NCBI GenBank assembly: GCA_009926125.1
Contig: RFPM01000003.1
Location: 1 to 64,000 of the forward strand
Direction: 5' to 3'
DNA length: 64,000 nt
Source: Flavobacteriales bacterium
Lineage (GTDB): Bacteria > Bacteroidota > Bacteroidia > Flavobacteriales_D > Crocinitomicaceae
Shown: positions 31,103-41,418 of the stretch, one piece after another
Layout: every line of letters begins with the position of its first letter
How positions within the stretch are numbered: the first letter of the stretch is position 1
Notes under the pieces: generated by a model
The model's input: only the letters and a program-made list of their open reading frames with translations
What the model was told of the DNA's origin: nothing
The model's database searches: none
Translations under genes and position numbers: made by a program

Positions 31103-32260
31103 ATGCCTTTTTACCATAAGCTTGGAAAAATACCACCAAAACGACACACTGTTTTTAAAAATTCAGAAGGTGGAATTTACCACGAACAATTATTTGGAAC
31201 GATCGGATTTGATGGAATGTCATCTTTACTTTATCATATTCAACCTCCTACAGCTGTAATAAAAATTGTACAGCAAAAATCTGTGGCGCCAGAGATTGGT
31301 TTGGATAAAAATATGCAGATGCGGAGTCTACAAGGATTTAATGTTGAAGCAAAAGATGATTATTTAGAAAGTAGAACTCCAATGCTAGTAAATTCTGATG
31401 TTTACATAGAATTAGCAGCTCCTAAAAAATCGATGACAGCTTATTTCTATAAGAATGCTGATGCCGACGAGGTTATTTTTATTCACAAAGGAAGTGGGAA
31501 ATTAAAAACTCAATTGGGAAATATAGATTTTTCATACGGTGATTATTTGCTAATTCCAAGAGGAATGATTTATCAAATGCACTTCGAAAATGAAGAAAAT
31601 CGGCTGTTGATTATTCAATCTTTTCATCCTGTTTACACTCCAAAAAGATACCGTAATTGGTTTGGACAATTATTGGAACATTCTCCCTATTGCGAGAGAG
31701 ATATTCGCGCACCCCATGAACTTGAAACACACAATGAAAATGGTGAGTTTTTAATAAAAATTAAGAAAGAAGACACGATGTACGATTATGTCTACGCGCA
31801 CCATCCTTTTAATGTTGTAGGTTGGGACGGATACAATTTTCCGTATGCATTTTCAATTCATAATTTTGAGCCGATTACTGGACGCGTGCATCAACCGCCG
31901 CCGGTACATCAAACTTTTGAAACGCAAGCTTTTGCAATTTGCTCATTTGTACCAAGAATGTATGATTACCATCCAGACGCCATTCCTTCACCTTATAATC
32001 ATAGTAATATTGATTCGGATGAGGTGTTGTATTATGTTGATGGCGATTTTATGAGTAGAAACCACGTGGATAAAGGGCAAATAACACTACACCCTTCTGG
32101 AATTCCACATGGTCCACATCCTGGAGCTTATGAAAGAAGTATTGGGCAAAAGGAAACAAAAGAACTTGCTGTTATGATTGATACTTTTAAGCCCTTAAAA
32201 TTAACAAAGCAAGCTTTAGGTATAGAAATGTCAGATTATATGAATTCTTGGGTACATTAA
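31103..32260 (+). CDS. hmgA: homogentisate 1,2-dioxygenase
   Basis: MPFYHKLGKIPPKRHTVF; PHGPHPGAYERSIG; next to hppD. ATG at 31103 preferred over the track's TTG at 31046. Confidence 0.92.
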   Translation: MPFYHKLGKIPPKRHTVFKNSEGGIYHEQLFGTIGFDGMSSLLYHIQPPTAVIKIVQQKSVAPEIGLDKNMQMRSLQGFNVEAKDDYLESRTPMLVNSDVYIELAAPKKSMTAYFYKNADADEVIFIHKGSGKLKTQLGNIDFSYGDYLLIPRGMIYQMHFENEENRLLIIQSFHPVYTPKRYRNWFGQLLEHSPYCERDIRAPHELETHNENGEFLIKIKKEDTMYDYVYAHHPFNVVGWDGYNFPYAFSIHNFEPITGRVHQPPPVHQTFETQAFAICSFVPRMYDYHPDAIPSPYNHSNIDSDEVLYYVDGDFMSRNHVDKGQITLHPSGIPHGPHPGAYERSIGQKETKELAVMIDTFKPLKLTKQALGIEMSDYMNSWVH

Positions 32261-32272
32261 TTAAAACAATAG

Positions 32273-33301
32273 ATGAATAAAGAAATAAAAAATATTGAAT
32301 ACGGTTTAGAAAAAATATTCGAGGGAGCGCAAGATTTTTTGCCCTTACTCGGAACAGATTACGTAGAATTTTACGTTGGAAATGCAAAACAAGCAGCGCA
32401 CTTTTATAAAACAGCTTTTGGATTTCAATCTCATGCATATGCAGGATTAGAAACTGGAATGAAAGACCGTGTTTCGTATGTTTTAAAGCAAGATAAAATT
32501 CGCTTGGTTTTAACAACAGCTTTAAAAAGTGAATCTCCAATTGGGGAACATGTTAAAAAACATGGTGATGGCGTTAAAATAATTGCCCTTTGGGTTGAAG
32601 ACGCCAGAAGCGCTTATGAAGAAACGATGAAACGCGGCGCTAAATCATACCAAGAACCACTTGTTACAAATGATGCAAATGGCGAAGTTGTGAGTGCAGG
32701 AATTTATACTTACGGAGAAACTGTTCATCTTTTTATTGAGCGAAAAAATTACAGGGGCGAATTTTTACCCGGATTTGTAAAATGGGACTCTGATTATAAT
32801 CCAAGTCCTGTGGGCTTAAAGTTTATTGATCACATGGTTGGAAATGTTGGCTGGGGAGAAATGAACACTTGGGTGAAATGGTATGAAGAAGTTATGGGAT
32901 TTGTAAATTTCCTTTCCTTTGATGACAAACAAATTCATACGGAATATTCTGCTTTAATGTCTAAAGTAATGAGCAATGGCAACGGACGTATTAAGTTTCC
33001 GATAAACGAACCTGCTAAAGCAAAGAAACGTTCACAAATTGAAGAATATTTAGACTTTTATGAGGGCTCAGGAGTGCAGCACATTGCTGTGGCAACAGAT
33101 GATATTATTAAAACGGTATCACTTTTACGCGCTCGTGGAATTGATTTTTTATCAGCGCCACCACAAGCATATTACGATGAAATACCTGCGCGGTTTTTTG
33201 AAATTATCCAACGAATGGGAGCAAGAGGTTTTGGAGCAGGAAATTTTAAAGCTTTGTTTGAATCGATTGAACGAGAACAAGAAAAACGAGGGACTTTGTA
33301 G
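32273..33301 (+). CDS. hppD: 4-hydroxyphenylpyruvate dioxygenase (C-terminal domain appears internally deleted)
   Basis: LGTDYVEFYVGNAKQAAHFYKTAFGF, GPQHIAVATDD-like GVQHIAVATDD, FFEIIQRMGARGFGAGNFKALF. Confidence 0.9.
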   Translation: MNKEIKNIEYGLEKIFEGAQDFLPLLGTDYVEFYVGNAKQAAHFYKTAFGFQSHAYAGLETGMKDRVSYVLKQDKIRLVLTTALKSESPIGEHVKKHGDGVKIIALWVEDARSAYEETMKRGAKSYQEPLVTNDANGEVVSAGIYTYGETVHLFIERKNYRGEFLPGFVKWDSDYNPSPVGLKFIDHMVGNVGWGEMNTWVKWYEEVMGFVNFLSFDDKQIHTEYSALMSKVMSNGNGRIKFPINEPAKAKKRSQIEEYLDFYEGSGVQHIAVATDDIIKTVSLLRARGIDFLSAPPQAYYDEIPARFFEIIQRMGARGFGAGNFKALFESIEREQEKRGTL

Positions 33302-33324
33302 GTTTGATTTAATAATTAAATATC

Positions 33325-34566
33325 CTAAGCATCAGCTAAATCAAAAACCAATTCTGAAAGCGCTTCTTTTTTAAAATATTTTCTCGAGATTTCAAGTAGT
33401 TGGCTGCTACTTATTTTATCAATTCCTTGATGGATTTCTGCAAGTGTATCTATTTGATTGAAAGCCAATAAACTTTTTCCCAAACCTTGCATAAGTCCAG
33501 CATTAGAATCCATGCCAAGTGCCAAATGTCCTTTTAGTTGGGCCTTAGCACGCTGTAACTGCAAAGATGAAAGTTCTTTTGTTTGAAAAACCTGCAGTTC
33601 TTTGTAAATAAGATCGATTGCTTTGTTCATGTTTTTTGCTTCCGAACCAACATAAATCTGCCAAAAACCAGTATCTGCAAATGTATTGTAACTCGCTTCA
33701 ACACTGTAAGCCAATCCATATTTTTCTCGGACAGATAAATTTAAACGTGAATTTAATGCAGGTCCGCCTAAAATATTTATCAATAAAGACATCGCCATTC
33801 TATCATCACTTTTGTAACTTGGAGCAAGACCACCAAGAACAGCATGCGACTGAAAATTTGCTTCCTTACTCCGCTTTTTAAAGGGGATATACGTATTAAA
33901 ATCTGTCGGAATTTCTCTCTTTCCTGTTAAAGGCATTTCTTGAAGAGAAGCTAAAAGTAATTTTTCAAGTTTTGGATATGCAAAATTTCCAACATACGAA
34001 ACTACTAAATTGTCAGCCGTAAAATAATTAGAAACAAAAGCAACAAGGTTTTTTTTTGTAAAATGTTCAACACTTTCCTTTGTGCCGAGGATATTATTTC
34101 CCAAGGGGTGATTTTTAAATAACTCTGCTTCAAAATCGTCAAATATTTTATCTGAAGGACTATCCAAATAAGAGTTTAATTCGTCAAGAATAACTTCTTT
34201 TTCTTTTTCCAATTCTTTTTCAGGAAAAGTAGAATTTATAGAAATGTCGGATAATAAATTAATGGCTTTTGCTGTATGTTCTTTTGAGAATGAAGCATAT
34301 AAACACAAATCTTCTTTTGCTGTGTAAGCATTTAGTTCGCCGCCAACAGCATCAATACAAGAAAGAATATTCAGTGCTTTGCGTGAAGTCGTTCCTTTAA
34401 AAACACAATGTTCAAGAAAATGCGCCAAGCCAACCTCATCTTTTTTTTCAAAACGCGAGCCTGCAGCAAAAAAATAGCCGAGATGGGCAACTTGATTTGG
34501 AACATTCAAGTATACAACGCGAACGCCATTTTTTAAAACATGACAACTTGGTTCAATTTGTTTCAT
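33325..34566 (-). CDS. M16 family zinc peptidase (insulinase-like)
   Basis: HFLEHCVFKGT (HxxEH), ELNAYTAKE. Confidence 0.93.
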   Translation of the reverse strand: MKQIEPSCHVLKNGVRVVYLNVPNQVAHLGYFFAAGSRFEKKDEVGLAHFLEHCVFKGTTSRKALNILSCIDAVGGELNAYTAKEDLCLYASFSKEHTAKAINLLSDISINSTFPEKELEKEKEVILDELNSYLDSPSDKIFDDFEAELFKNHPLGNNILGTKESVEHFTKKNLVAFVSNYFTADNLVVSYVGNFAYPKLEKLLLASLQEMPLTGKREIPTDFNTYIPFKKRSKEANFQSHAVLGGLAPSYKSDDRMAMSLLINILGGPALNSRLNLSVREKYGLAYSVEASYNTFADTGFWQIYVGSEAKNMNKAIDLIYKELQVFQTKELSSLQLQRAKAQLKGHLALGMDSNAGLMQGLGKSLLAFNQIDTLAEIHQGIDKISSSQLLEISRKYFKKEALSELVFDLADA

Positions 34567-35210
34567 TAAGGATTTTTACGGTAATTTATCCATTTTCCAT
34601 CTATAAATTCATAGCAACACCGATCGTGTAAACGCGAAGGTCGACCCTGCCAAAATTCTATAGTGTTTGGTTTTAAAGCATACCCACCCCAATGTGGAGG
34701 ACGCGGAACTTTTTCTGGAAATTGACTATTCAATGCCTCCAATCTGCTTATTAAATCTTCACGTTGATTGAGTTTTTCAGATTGATTTGATGCCCAAGCT
34801 GACAATTGACTTTGACGTGGGCGACTTTCAAAATAAGCATCACTTTCAAGAGCAGGAATTTTTTGTACGATACCTTCTATTCGAATTTGACGCTCTAAAC
34901 CAGGCCAAAAAAATAAAAGAGCTGCCAACGGATTTTCTTTTAAATCAGTTCCTTTCTGGCTTCCATAATTTGTGTAAAAAACAAACTCAGAATCCCTTAA
35001 TTCTTTCAAATATACAATTCTAGAACTCACTTTCAAGGAACCTGGCGAAACTGTAGAAAGAGAGCAGGCATTTGGTTCTAGTTCGTTCTTAACATTTGCT
35101 TCATCAAACCATTTTATGAATTCATCAAACGGATTTTCTCCAAAAACAGTTGCTATATTTCCTTTTTCGAAATCTTTGTGTGAATCGCGTAATTTTTGAA
35201 TCCAATCCAT
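34566..35210 (-). CDS. pdxH: pyridoxamine 5'-phosphate oxidase
   Basis: PNACSLSTVSPGSLKVSSRIVYLKEL; RPSRLHDRCCYEF C-terminal motif. Confidence 0.94.
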   Translation of the reverse strand: MDWIQKLRDSHKDFEKGNIATVFGENPFDEFIKWFDEANVKNELEPNACSLSTVSPGSLKVSSRIVYLKELRDSEFVFYTNYGSQKGTDLKENPLAALLFFWPGLERQIRIEGIVQKIPALESDAYFESRPRQSQLSAWASNQSEKLNQREDLISRLEALNSQFPEKVPRPPHWGGYALKPNTIEFWQGRPSRLHDRCCYEFIDGKWINYRKNP

Positions 35211-35213
35211 TGT

Positions 35214-35819
35214 CTATTCTTCTTTATCGGAAAATTCATCAGAAATTTCACTTTCATCTTCCTTATTGATTTCGAAGGCTTCTTTTAAGTCATCAAAATC
35301 AGTTCCTGGAGCACTAAAAATCTCTCCTATTGATTTCGGTGGATTTTCATCAGCATCCATTTTATATTTTTTTCCAGGTAAAGCAACTTCTTCTTCTTTG
35401 TATGGGAAAATCTCAACTATTGGAGAAGCAATAATGGAAATAATTTGATAATCTAACATCAATGTCTCCAGACTCTCTTCAATTCGTTCGTATGAATCTT
35501 TTACAGTTTTTGCAGACACGAGAAAATTTTGAGTAACAGTTCTTTTCTTATCCCCATCATCATCGATATTATCATAGGAAATTTTACACTTAAACCATGA
35601 ATCAGCATCATCGTATTGAAATATATCTTGAATATCTTCACGCGTAATTCCCATAACTGAAAATTCTCCGCGAATGAAAGAACCGAGCTCTTCGTAAATC
35701 CGTGCTTCAGCATCTGTAAAGGTCATTGCTGACAATAAATAAGGTTCAGAAACCCTTTTAAAAGATCCGCTTTCTAACTGTTTTGTGTATTTGACTTTTA
35801 CTTTAAACCAAGTATTCAT
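35214..35819 (-). CDS. DUF4494 domain-containing protein
   Basis: MNTWFKVKVKYTKQLESGSFKRVSEPYLLSAMTFTDAEARIYEEL. Confidence 0.85.
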   Translation of the reverse strand: MNTWFKVKVKYTKQLESGSFKRVSEPYLLSAMTFTDAEARIYEELGSFIRGEFSVMGITREDIQDIFQYDDADSWFKCKISYDNIDDDGDKKRTVTQNFLVSAKTVKDSYERIEESLETLMLDYQIISIIASPIVEIFPYKEEEVALPGKKYKMDADENPPKSIGEIFSAPGTDFDDLKEAFEINKEDESEISDEFSDKEE

Positions 35820-36035
35820 TTTTCGATAAATTTAGCTTACAAAGATACATATCAAGAAAGTAAAAAAATGATTTATTGAAAAGATTATTTATCCCTTTTC
35901 AAAAATAAAAAACTTTTAAATAGTGCAGTTAAAATTTATTAGGTCTAAAAGTGTGACCAACTCACATTATTGCGTTAATAAATCCGTTTGCTTATTATTA
36001 AAGCAATCAAAACTGAAAGTAATTTCGTAGTAGAA

Positions 36036-38696
36036 ATGAAAACAAAACTTATTCGATTTGCGAAATGGTTCTTAGGAATTATTTTCACTTTAATTTTTTT
36101 GATATCCGGTATAATTTACCTTTTTAAAGACCGTATTTGTGGCTTAGTCATAACTGAAGTGAATCAATACTTAACAGTACCAGTAGCAGCGTCTTCTGTT
36201 GAACTTACATTTTGGGGAAGTTTTCCAAATCTTTCTGTAGACTTTAATAATGTTTTTATTCAGGATGCAGACCCTAAATCAACAAGAAGAGATACTTTAT
36301 TATACACAGATCGTATTCGCCTAAAATTTAATCCTATTGATTTATGGAATAAAAATTACCATATAAAAGCAATTGAAATTTCTCCTGGAACACTGAATTT
36401 AAAAATCAATGAAAAAGGAGAAGCTAATTATATGATTTTTAAAGCTTCAAAGGAAAAATCTGAAGAAGATTTTAATTTAAAATTAGAAGAAATAAATCTT
36501 GAGAAATTAAGATTTAGTTATGAAAATTATCAAACTAAGCAATTCTACAAAACACTTTTTAATGAAGCTGAATTTTATGGTGACTTTAGCTCAAAAAAAT
36601 ATGAGCTAACAGCTAGCGGAGATGTTGAGCTAAAAGTTGCAAAAAGTGGGGAGCTTACTCTTCTTTCTAATAAAGCAATCGATTTTGACCTAAATATTCT
36701 TGTAAATCAAGTTGATAGCACAATTACTTTTCCAAAGGCACTCATAAATATTGAAGATTTACCTTTTGAATTAGAGGGTGCTATTACTGCAAAACGTTTA
36801 GATTTTCAAGTAAGATCAAAAAATATATTACTAACAGATTTGATAAATAAATTGTCATTAGACGAAGAAAAAAAAATGAACAAGTTTAAGGGCGAAGGAA
36901 AAATTAATTTTGATTTAATAATTGGAAGCGAGTTAAACTCAAATAACCCAATGGATATAACATGCAAATTCGATATTGAAAATGGTGAGTTAATAGAGCC
37001 TTTAAAAGGAATAAAAATTAAAAAAATTAAATTAAATGGGAAATATTCAAATGAAGGAGGCACTACTAAAGAATATTTAGAATTGTTAGATTTTCGATTT
37101 CAGACAAGTAGTGGCCCTTTTTCTGGTAATTTAAAAATTACAGCATTTTCAAATCCATTTTTTGAAGGAAAAGCAAAAGGGAATATAAATTTAATAAGTG
37201 CACAAGCAATTTTAAGACGGCCTGAAATAGAAAAAATAAATGGGTCTATCAGTGTAAACTCATCATTTGCAATTCAAAATAATACCTCAAAAGATGCTAT
37301 TGAGATGAAATATTGCAATGGAAATGTCAAACTAAATAATGTATTGTTAAAATTAAAAGAAGATAAGCGGACTTTTGAAAAAGTAAATGGGAATTTATTT
37401 TTAAGAAATAGTGAGGCTGGAATTGAAGATGGTTCTCTAAAAGTTGGGTCTACAGATTTAAAAATTGAAGGGGTTTTTGGTAATATCTATGATTACCTTA
37501 ACGGAAATGGAAACTTACAGACTGAGGTACATATTGAAAGTAATCATATAAATATCGAGGACATTGGTACAACATCCAAAGAACAAAAGATTATAGATGG
37601 CAGAGTCTACGCTATTCCGAGTGATATTAGAGGATTTATAAGCTTATCTGTTGGTTCATTAAAATATGAAAAACATCTATTTGATAATTTAATCGGAAGA
37701 ATGGAAATTCAATCCCGACGTCTTCATTTTCCTCAATTGAGTTTTGTGAATGCCGAAGCACTAATAAGTGGAGCACTTGTAATAGAGGAAAAACTTCCTG
37801 AAATCTTCACTATTACTGCTCAAGTCGCAAGTAAAAATTTAAAATTTAAACCAATGTTTAAGGAATGGAATAATTTTGAGCAGACAGTAATCTCTGATGA
37901 AAATATTTCTGGAAGAGCAGAGCTAAGTTTGTACTTTCATGCTCCCTTCGATTTACGTACTGGAGTAATTTTGAAATCAATTGATGCGCGCTTAGACATG
38001 AAAGTTTACGATGGGCATTTGAAAAATGTACTTGGGTTTAAAGACATAACAGAAAGCTTAAAAACAACAGCAGGAAAATTAGTTATCGGTAAAAATAACA
38101 TAGCCCTAATTGAGAAAAAATTAAGCGATATTTCATTTAAAGTGCTTCAAAATAGCATTCTAATTCACGATGGAAAAGTTGAAATTCCTAAAATGTTAAT
38201 TGCATCTTCAGCACTAGATTTAGAGATGTCTGGAACGCATACTTTTGAAAATAATATCGATTATCAATTCGGATTTAATTTTAGAGATCTATTGAACAAA
38301 GAAAAAAATACGGAGTTTGGAGAAGTTATCGATGATGGAACCGGCTTAAAAATATTCATGAGAATGTATGGAACTCTCGATAATGCAATTATTGAATGGG
38401 ATCAAAAAAGTAGAAAAGAGGCATCTAAAGAAAATAGAGAGGAAGCAAAGAAAGATGCTAAATCTATCTTGAAATCAGAGTTTGGATTGTTTAAAAATGA
38501 TTCAACTGTAAAAATCTATGTGCCAAAAGATGTGCCTCAAGAAGATCTGAAAATCCAATTTGGTCCGGCAACTAAAACTGAATTAAAAGAAGAACAGAAA
38601 AAAATAAAGAAAGATTCTAAACTAAAGAAAACACTTCAAAATTGGAAAGAACAACAGAAAAAAGAGGAAGAAGAAGGCTTTAAAATTGGGGGTTAA
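36036..38696 (+). CDS. AsmA-family outer-membrane assembly-like protein
   Basis: One N-terminal TM plus repetitive beta-rich AsmA-like body; ATG at 36036 preferred. Confidence 0.8.
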   Translation: MKTKLIRFAKWFLGIIFTLIFLISGIIYLFKDRICGLVITEVNQYLTVPVAASSVELTFWGSFPNLSVDFNNVFIQDADPKSTRRDTLLYTDRIRLKFNPIDLWNKNYHIKAIEISPGTLNLKINEKGEANYMIFKASKEKSEEDFNLKLEEINLEKLRFSYENYQTKQFYKTLFNEAEFYGDFSSKKYELTASGDVELKVAKSGELTLLSNKAIDFDLNILVNQVDSTITFPKALINIEDLPFELEGAITAKRLDFQVRSKNILLTDLINKLSLDEEKKMNKFKGEGKINFDLIIGSELNSNNPMDITCKFDIENGELIEPLKGIKIKKIKLNGKYSNEGGTTKEYLELLDFRFQTSSGPFSGNLKITAFSNPFFEGKAKGNINLISAQAILRRPEIEKINGSISVNSSFAIQNNTSKDAIEMKYCNGNVKLNNVLLKLKEDKRTFEKVNGNLFLRNSEAGIEDGSLKVGSTDLKIEGVFGNIYDYLNGNGNLQTEVHIESNHINIEDIGTTSKEQKIIDGRVYAIPSDIRGFISLSVGSLKYEKHLFDNLIGRMEIQSRRLHFPQLSFVNAEALISGALVIEEKLPEIFTITAQVASKNLKFKPMFKEWNNFEQTVISDENISGRAELSLYFHAPFDLRTGVILKSIDARLDMKVYDGHLKNVLGFKDITESLKTTAGKLVIGKNNIALIEKKLSDISFKVLQNSILIHDGKVEIPKMLIASSALDLEMSGTHTFENNIDYQFGFNFRDLLNKEKNTEFGEVIDDGTGLKIFMRMYGTLDNAIIEWDQKSRKEASKENREEAKKDAKSILKSEFGLFKNDSTVKIYVPKDVPQEDLKIQFGPATKTELKEEQKKIKKDSKLKKTLQNWKEQQKKEEEEGFKIGG

Positions 38697-38782
38697 ACAA
38701 ATCAAAAAAATATTTTAAATTTTGGCAATCCTAAAATAATCTTTAAATTCGGTTTTTTTAAATTCTTTTAATTTATCTCTCC

Positions 38783-41416
38783 ATGATTAAAAAATTCCTT
38801 TTTTCAATTTGTATCTTAATTCTTTGCTTTAACCAATTCATTTTTGCCCAAAAAGAAGAGTCAAATGTTATTGTTTGTGAAGACTTTCACATTACAAGGC
38901 CTCTTATAGAAATAAATGCTGAATTCCCTGTTAATAATAGAAAAATTGAAAGGGAAATGAAGAAGAAAATGAAGAAGAAAATTGTTGAGTCGAAAGACAA
39001 AAAACACAGAGATCCTCAGCATTTTGAATTTTCTTTTGAGAAAGATGGTTACAAATATGGAACAGATTCAACTATTATCCAAAAAAATGATGGCTCAAGA
39101 CCTGGACCTACTCAAAAGATAAATATTGCTGGGCAATCGTCTTCAAGTCGACCAATGGACCCCTCTGGTGCAGCTGGTATTGACTACTACATTCAAATAA
39201 TTAACGCTACGGTTTATAAAATTTACAACAAAATCACGGGTGCTGTTACAACTACAGGGACTCTTGGGAATATATGGAGCCCTGCAACTGGTAATAGCGG
39301 TGACCCAATTGTAATGTATGATCGCTTCGCTGACCGTTGGTTCATGGCACAATTTGGAACTGGCAATAAAATTTACATCGCGATTTCAACTACAAGTAAT
39401 CCAGCAGGTTCATATTACACCTATACATTTACTTCCCCTCAATTTCCTGACTACCTAAAATTTTCAATCTGGCAAGATGGATATTATATGACTTCCAATC
39501 AAGGTACGCAGAAAGTTTTTGCTTTTGAAAGAGATGCCATGTTAATTGGAAATTCAGGAGCACGATCTATTTATAAGACTTTTACACCTCCTTCTGGTGG
39601 TGGATTCTTCTGCCCATTGGCAGGTGATTCCGATGGAAATACAGGCTTAGCTCCTGCAGGTACTCCATGCCCAATTTTTTCTTATTCAGACAATGCTTGG
39701 GGAGGAAGTGTAATTGATGGAATTCAAATTTATCAAATGGCTGTAAATTGGATTCCAACAACCCCTACGGCAACATTATCATTTGTGAGCGCCGTTCCCA
39801 CTGCTAGTTTTGATGGTTCCTATAATTCAAGTTGGAATGATGTTTCTCAACCTGGTACTACTCAAAAGCTCGATGGAATTGGAGGAACTCTAAGCTATCG
39901 TGCTCAATGGAGAAAATGGGCTACTTACAACAGTGTTGTTCTAGCTTGGCCAGTTAAAATCAGCACTACTCAAAGAAGTGTTATGTGGTGTGAATTAAGA
40001 CAGGATCAAACTACAATGGCTTGGTCAACTTATCAACAAGGTGTTTTTACACCTGATGCATACACAAGATGGTTGGCATCTATTGCGATGGACGATAATG
40101 GAAATATTGGCTTGTGCTACTTAAAATCAGGGGCGACAACTATTTATCCAAGTTTAGGTTATACCGGACGTTTAGCAAGTGATCCACTAAATACAATGAC
40201 ATACGCAGAAACTATTGCTGCAGTTGGGACAGCGTCACAAACTGGTGGTATAAATCGTGTTGGAGATTATTCACAAACAACACTTGATCCTGATGGCAGT
40301 ACTTTTTGGCATACCGGAGAATATATGGGCGGTACAAGTACTTCACCTGCAAGAACAAGAATCTATTCTTTTCAATTAATTTTACCTACCGCAGCTCTCG
40401 TTTCTGTTACTTCCTCAGATTCAGATAATTCAATTTGTGCAGGCTCAACAGTTACTTTTACTGCTTCACCAACAAACGGAGGAACAAATCCTTCGTACCA
40501 ATGGTATGTAAATAATAGTCCAGTTGGGTCAAATAGTTCAACTTTCACAACCTCATCCTTAGTAAATGGTTCTGTTGTTTCTTGTGTTATGACTTCAGAC
40601 TTAAGTGGTGCAGAAACTAACCCTGCAACATCAAATACCATAACTGTATCAGTTGTAAATCCGGTTTCTCCATCTGTTAGTATTTTTGGAAATCAGGCTA
40701 TTTGTGCTGGTCAATCTATAACTTTAGGTTCATTCTCTAGTAATTCTGGTTCTTCACCTGCATATCAATGGCTTGTCAATGGAGTAAATGTAGGGACAAA
40801 TATATCTTCCTATTCTTTTGTGCCTAATAATGGAGATGTCGTTAGTCTTGTTTTGACATCAAATAGTACCTGTGTTACCTCTAGTACTGCAAATGCTTCA
40901 CCTGTCAATGTAACAGTTAATCCTTTGCCAAGCACACCTACCATTTCTCAAAACATTAATACTTTAACATCTAGTTCTGCAACTGGAAACCAATGGTATT
41001 ACAATGGGACTTTAATTTCAGGTGCTACTAGCCAAAACTACACAGCAAGTTTAGTAGGTTTATACACAGTTTTAGTAAGTAATTCTCAGGGTTGTTCTGC
41101 TAGTTCTGTTGGGGTAACTGTAAATGAATTTGTAGATATCGTAGAATTAGATTCTTACATTTTCACCATTTTCCCAAATCCTTCACAAGGAGACTTCAGT
41201 ATTTCTTTTACGGCTTTATCTGGAAGTAACTATACTATAAAGATATACAATGCAGCAGGGCAATTAATCTATGAAGATGAATTAGCAAATCAAAATCAAA
41301 GTGGGAAAATTATTAAAGATATTCATCTTGGAGAACTTGCTTCGGGAGTTTATAACTTATTACTTTCTGATGGTAAAACAGAATCTTCTAAAAAGATAAT
41401 TATAAAAAGAAACTAA
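38783..41416 (+). CDS. secreted T9SS type A sorting domain-containing protein
   Basis: Signal peptide; C-terminal FTIFPNPSQGDFSISF...GVYNLLLSDGKTESSKKIIIKRN; Ig-like repeats. Confidence 0.9.
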   Translation: MIKKFLFSICILILCFNQFIFAQKEESNVIVCEDFHITRPLIEINAEFPVNNRKIEREMKKKMKKKIVESKDKKHRDPQHFEFSFEKDGYKYGTDSTIIQKNDGSRPGPTQKINIAGQSSSSRPMDPSGAAGIDYYIQIINATVYKIYNKITGAVTTTGTLGNIWSPATGNSGDPIVMYDRFADRWFMAQFGTGNKIYIAISTTSNPAGSYYTYTFTSPQFPDYLKFSIWQDGYYMTSNQGTQKVFAFERDAMLIGNSGARSIYKTFTPPSGGGFFCPLAGDSDGNTGLAPAGTPCPIFSYSDNAWGGSVIDGIQIYQMAVNWIPTTPTATLSFVSAVPTASFDGSYNSSWNDVSQPGTTQKLDGIGGTLSYRAQWRKWATYNSVVLAWPVKISTTQRSVMWCELRQDQTTMAWSTYQQGVFTPDAYTRWLASIAMDDNGNIGLCYLKSGATTIYPSLGYTGRLASDPLNTMTYAETIAAVGTASQTGGINRVGDYSQTTLDPDGSTFWHTGEYMGGTSTSPARTRIYSFQLILPTAALVSVTSSDSDNSICAGSTVTFTASPTNGGTNPSYQWYVNNSPVGSNSSTFTTSSLVNGSVVSCVMTSDLSGAETNPATSNTITVSVVNPVSPSVSIFGNQAICAGQSITLGSFSSNSGSSPAYQWLVNGVNVGTNISSYSFVPNNGDVVSLVLTSNSTCVTSSTANASPVNVTVNPLPSTPTISQNINTLTSSSATGNQWYYNGTLISGATSQNYTASLVGLYTVLVSNSQGCSASSVGVTVNEFVDIVELDSYIFTIFPNPSQGDFSISFTALSGSNYTIKIYNAAGQLIYEDELANQNQSGKIIKDIHLGELASGVYNLLLSDGKTESSKKIIIKRN

Positions 41417-41418
41417 CT

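Noticed and set aside
32187-32540. 117-aa minus-strand ORF across hmgA/hppD
   Set aside because: Antisense to two recognisable enzymes; no domain or start context.
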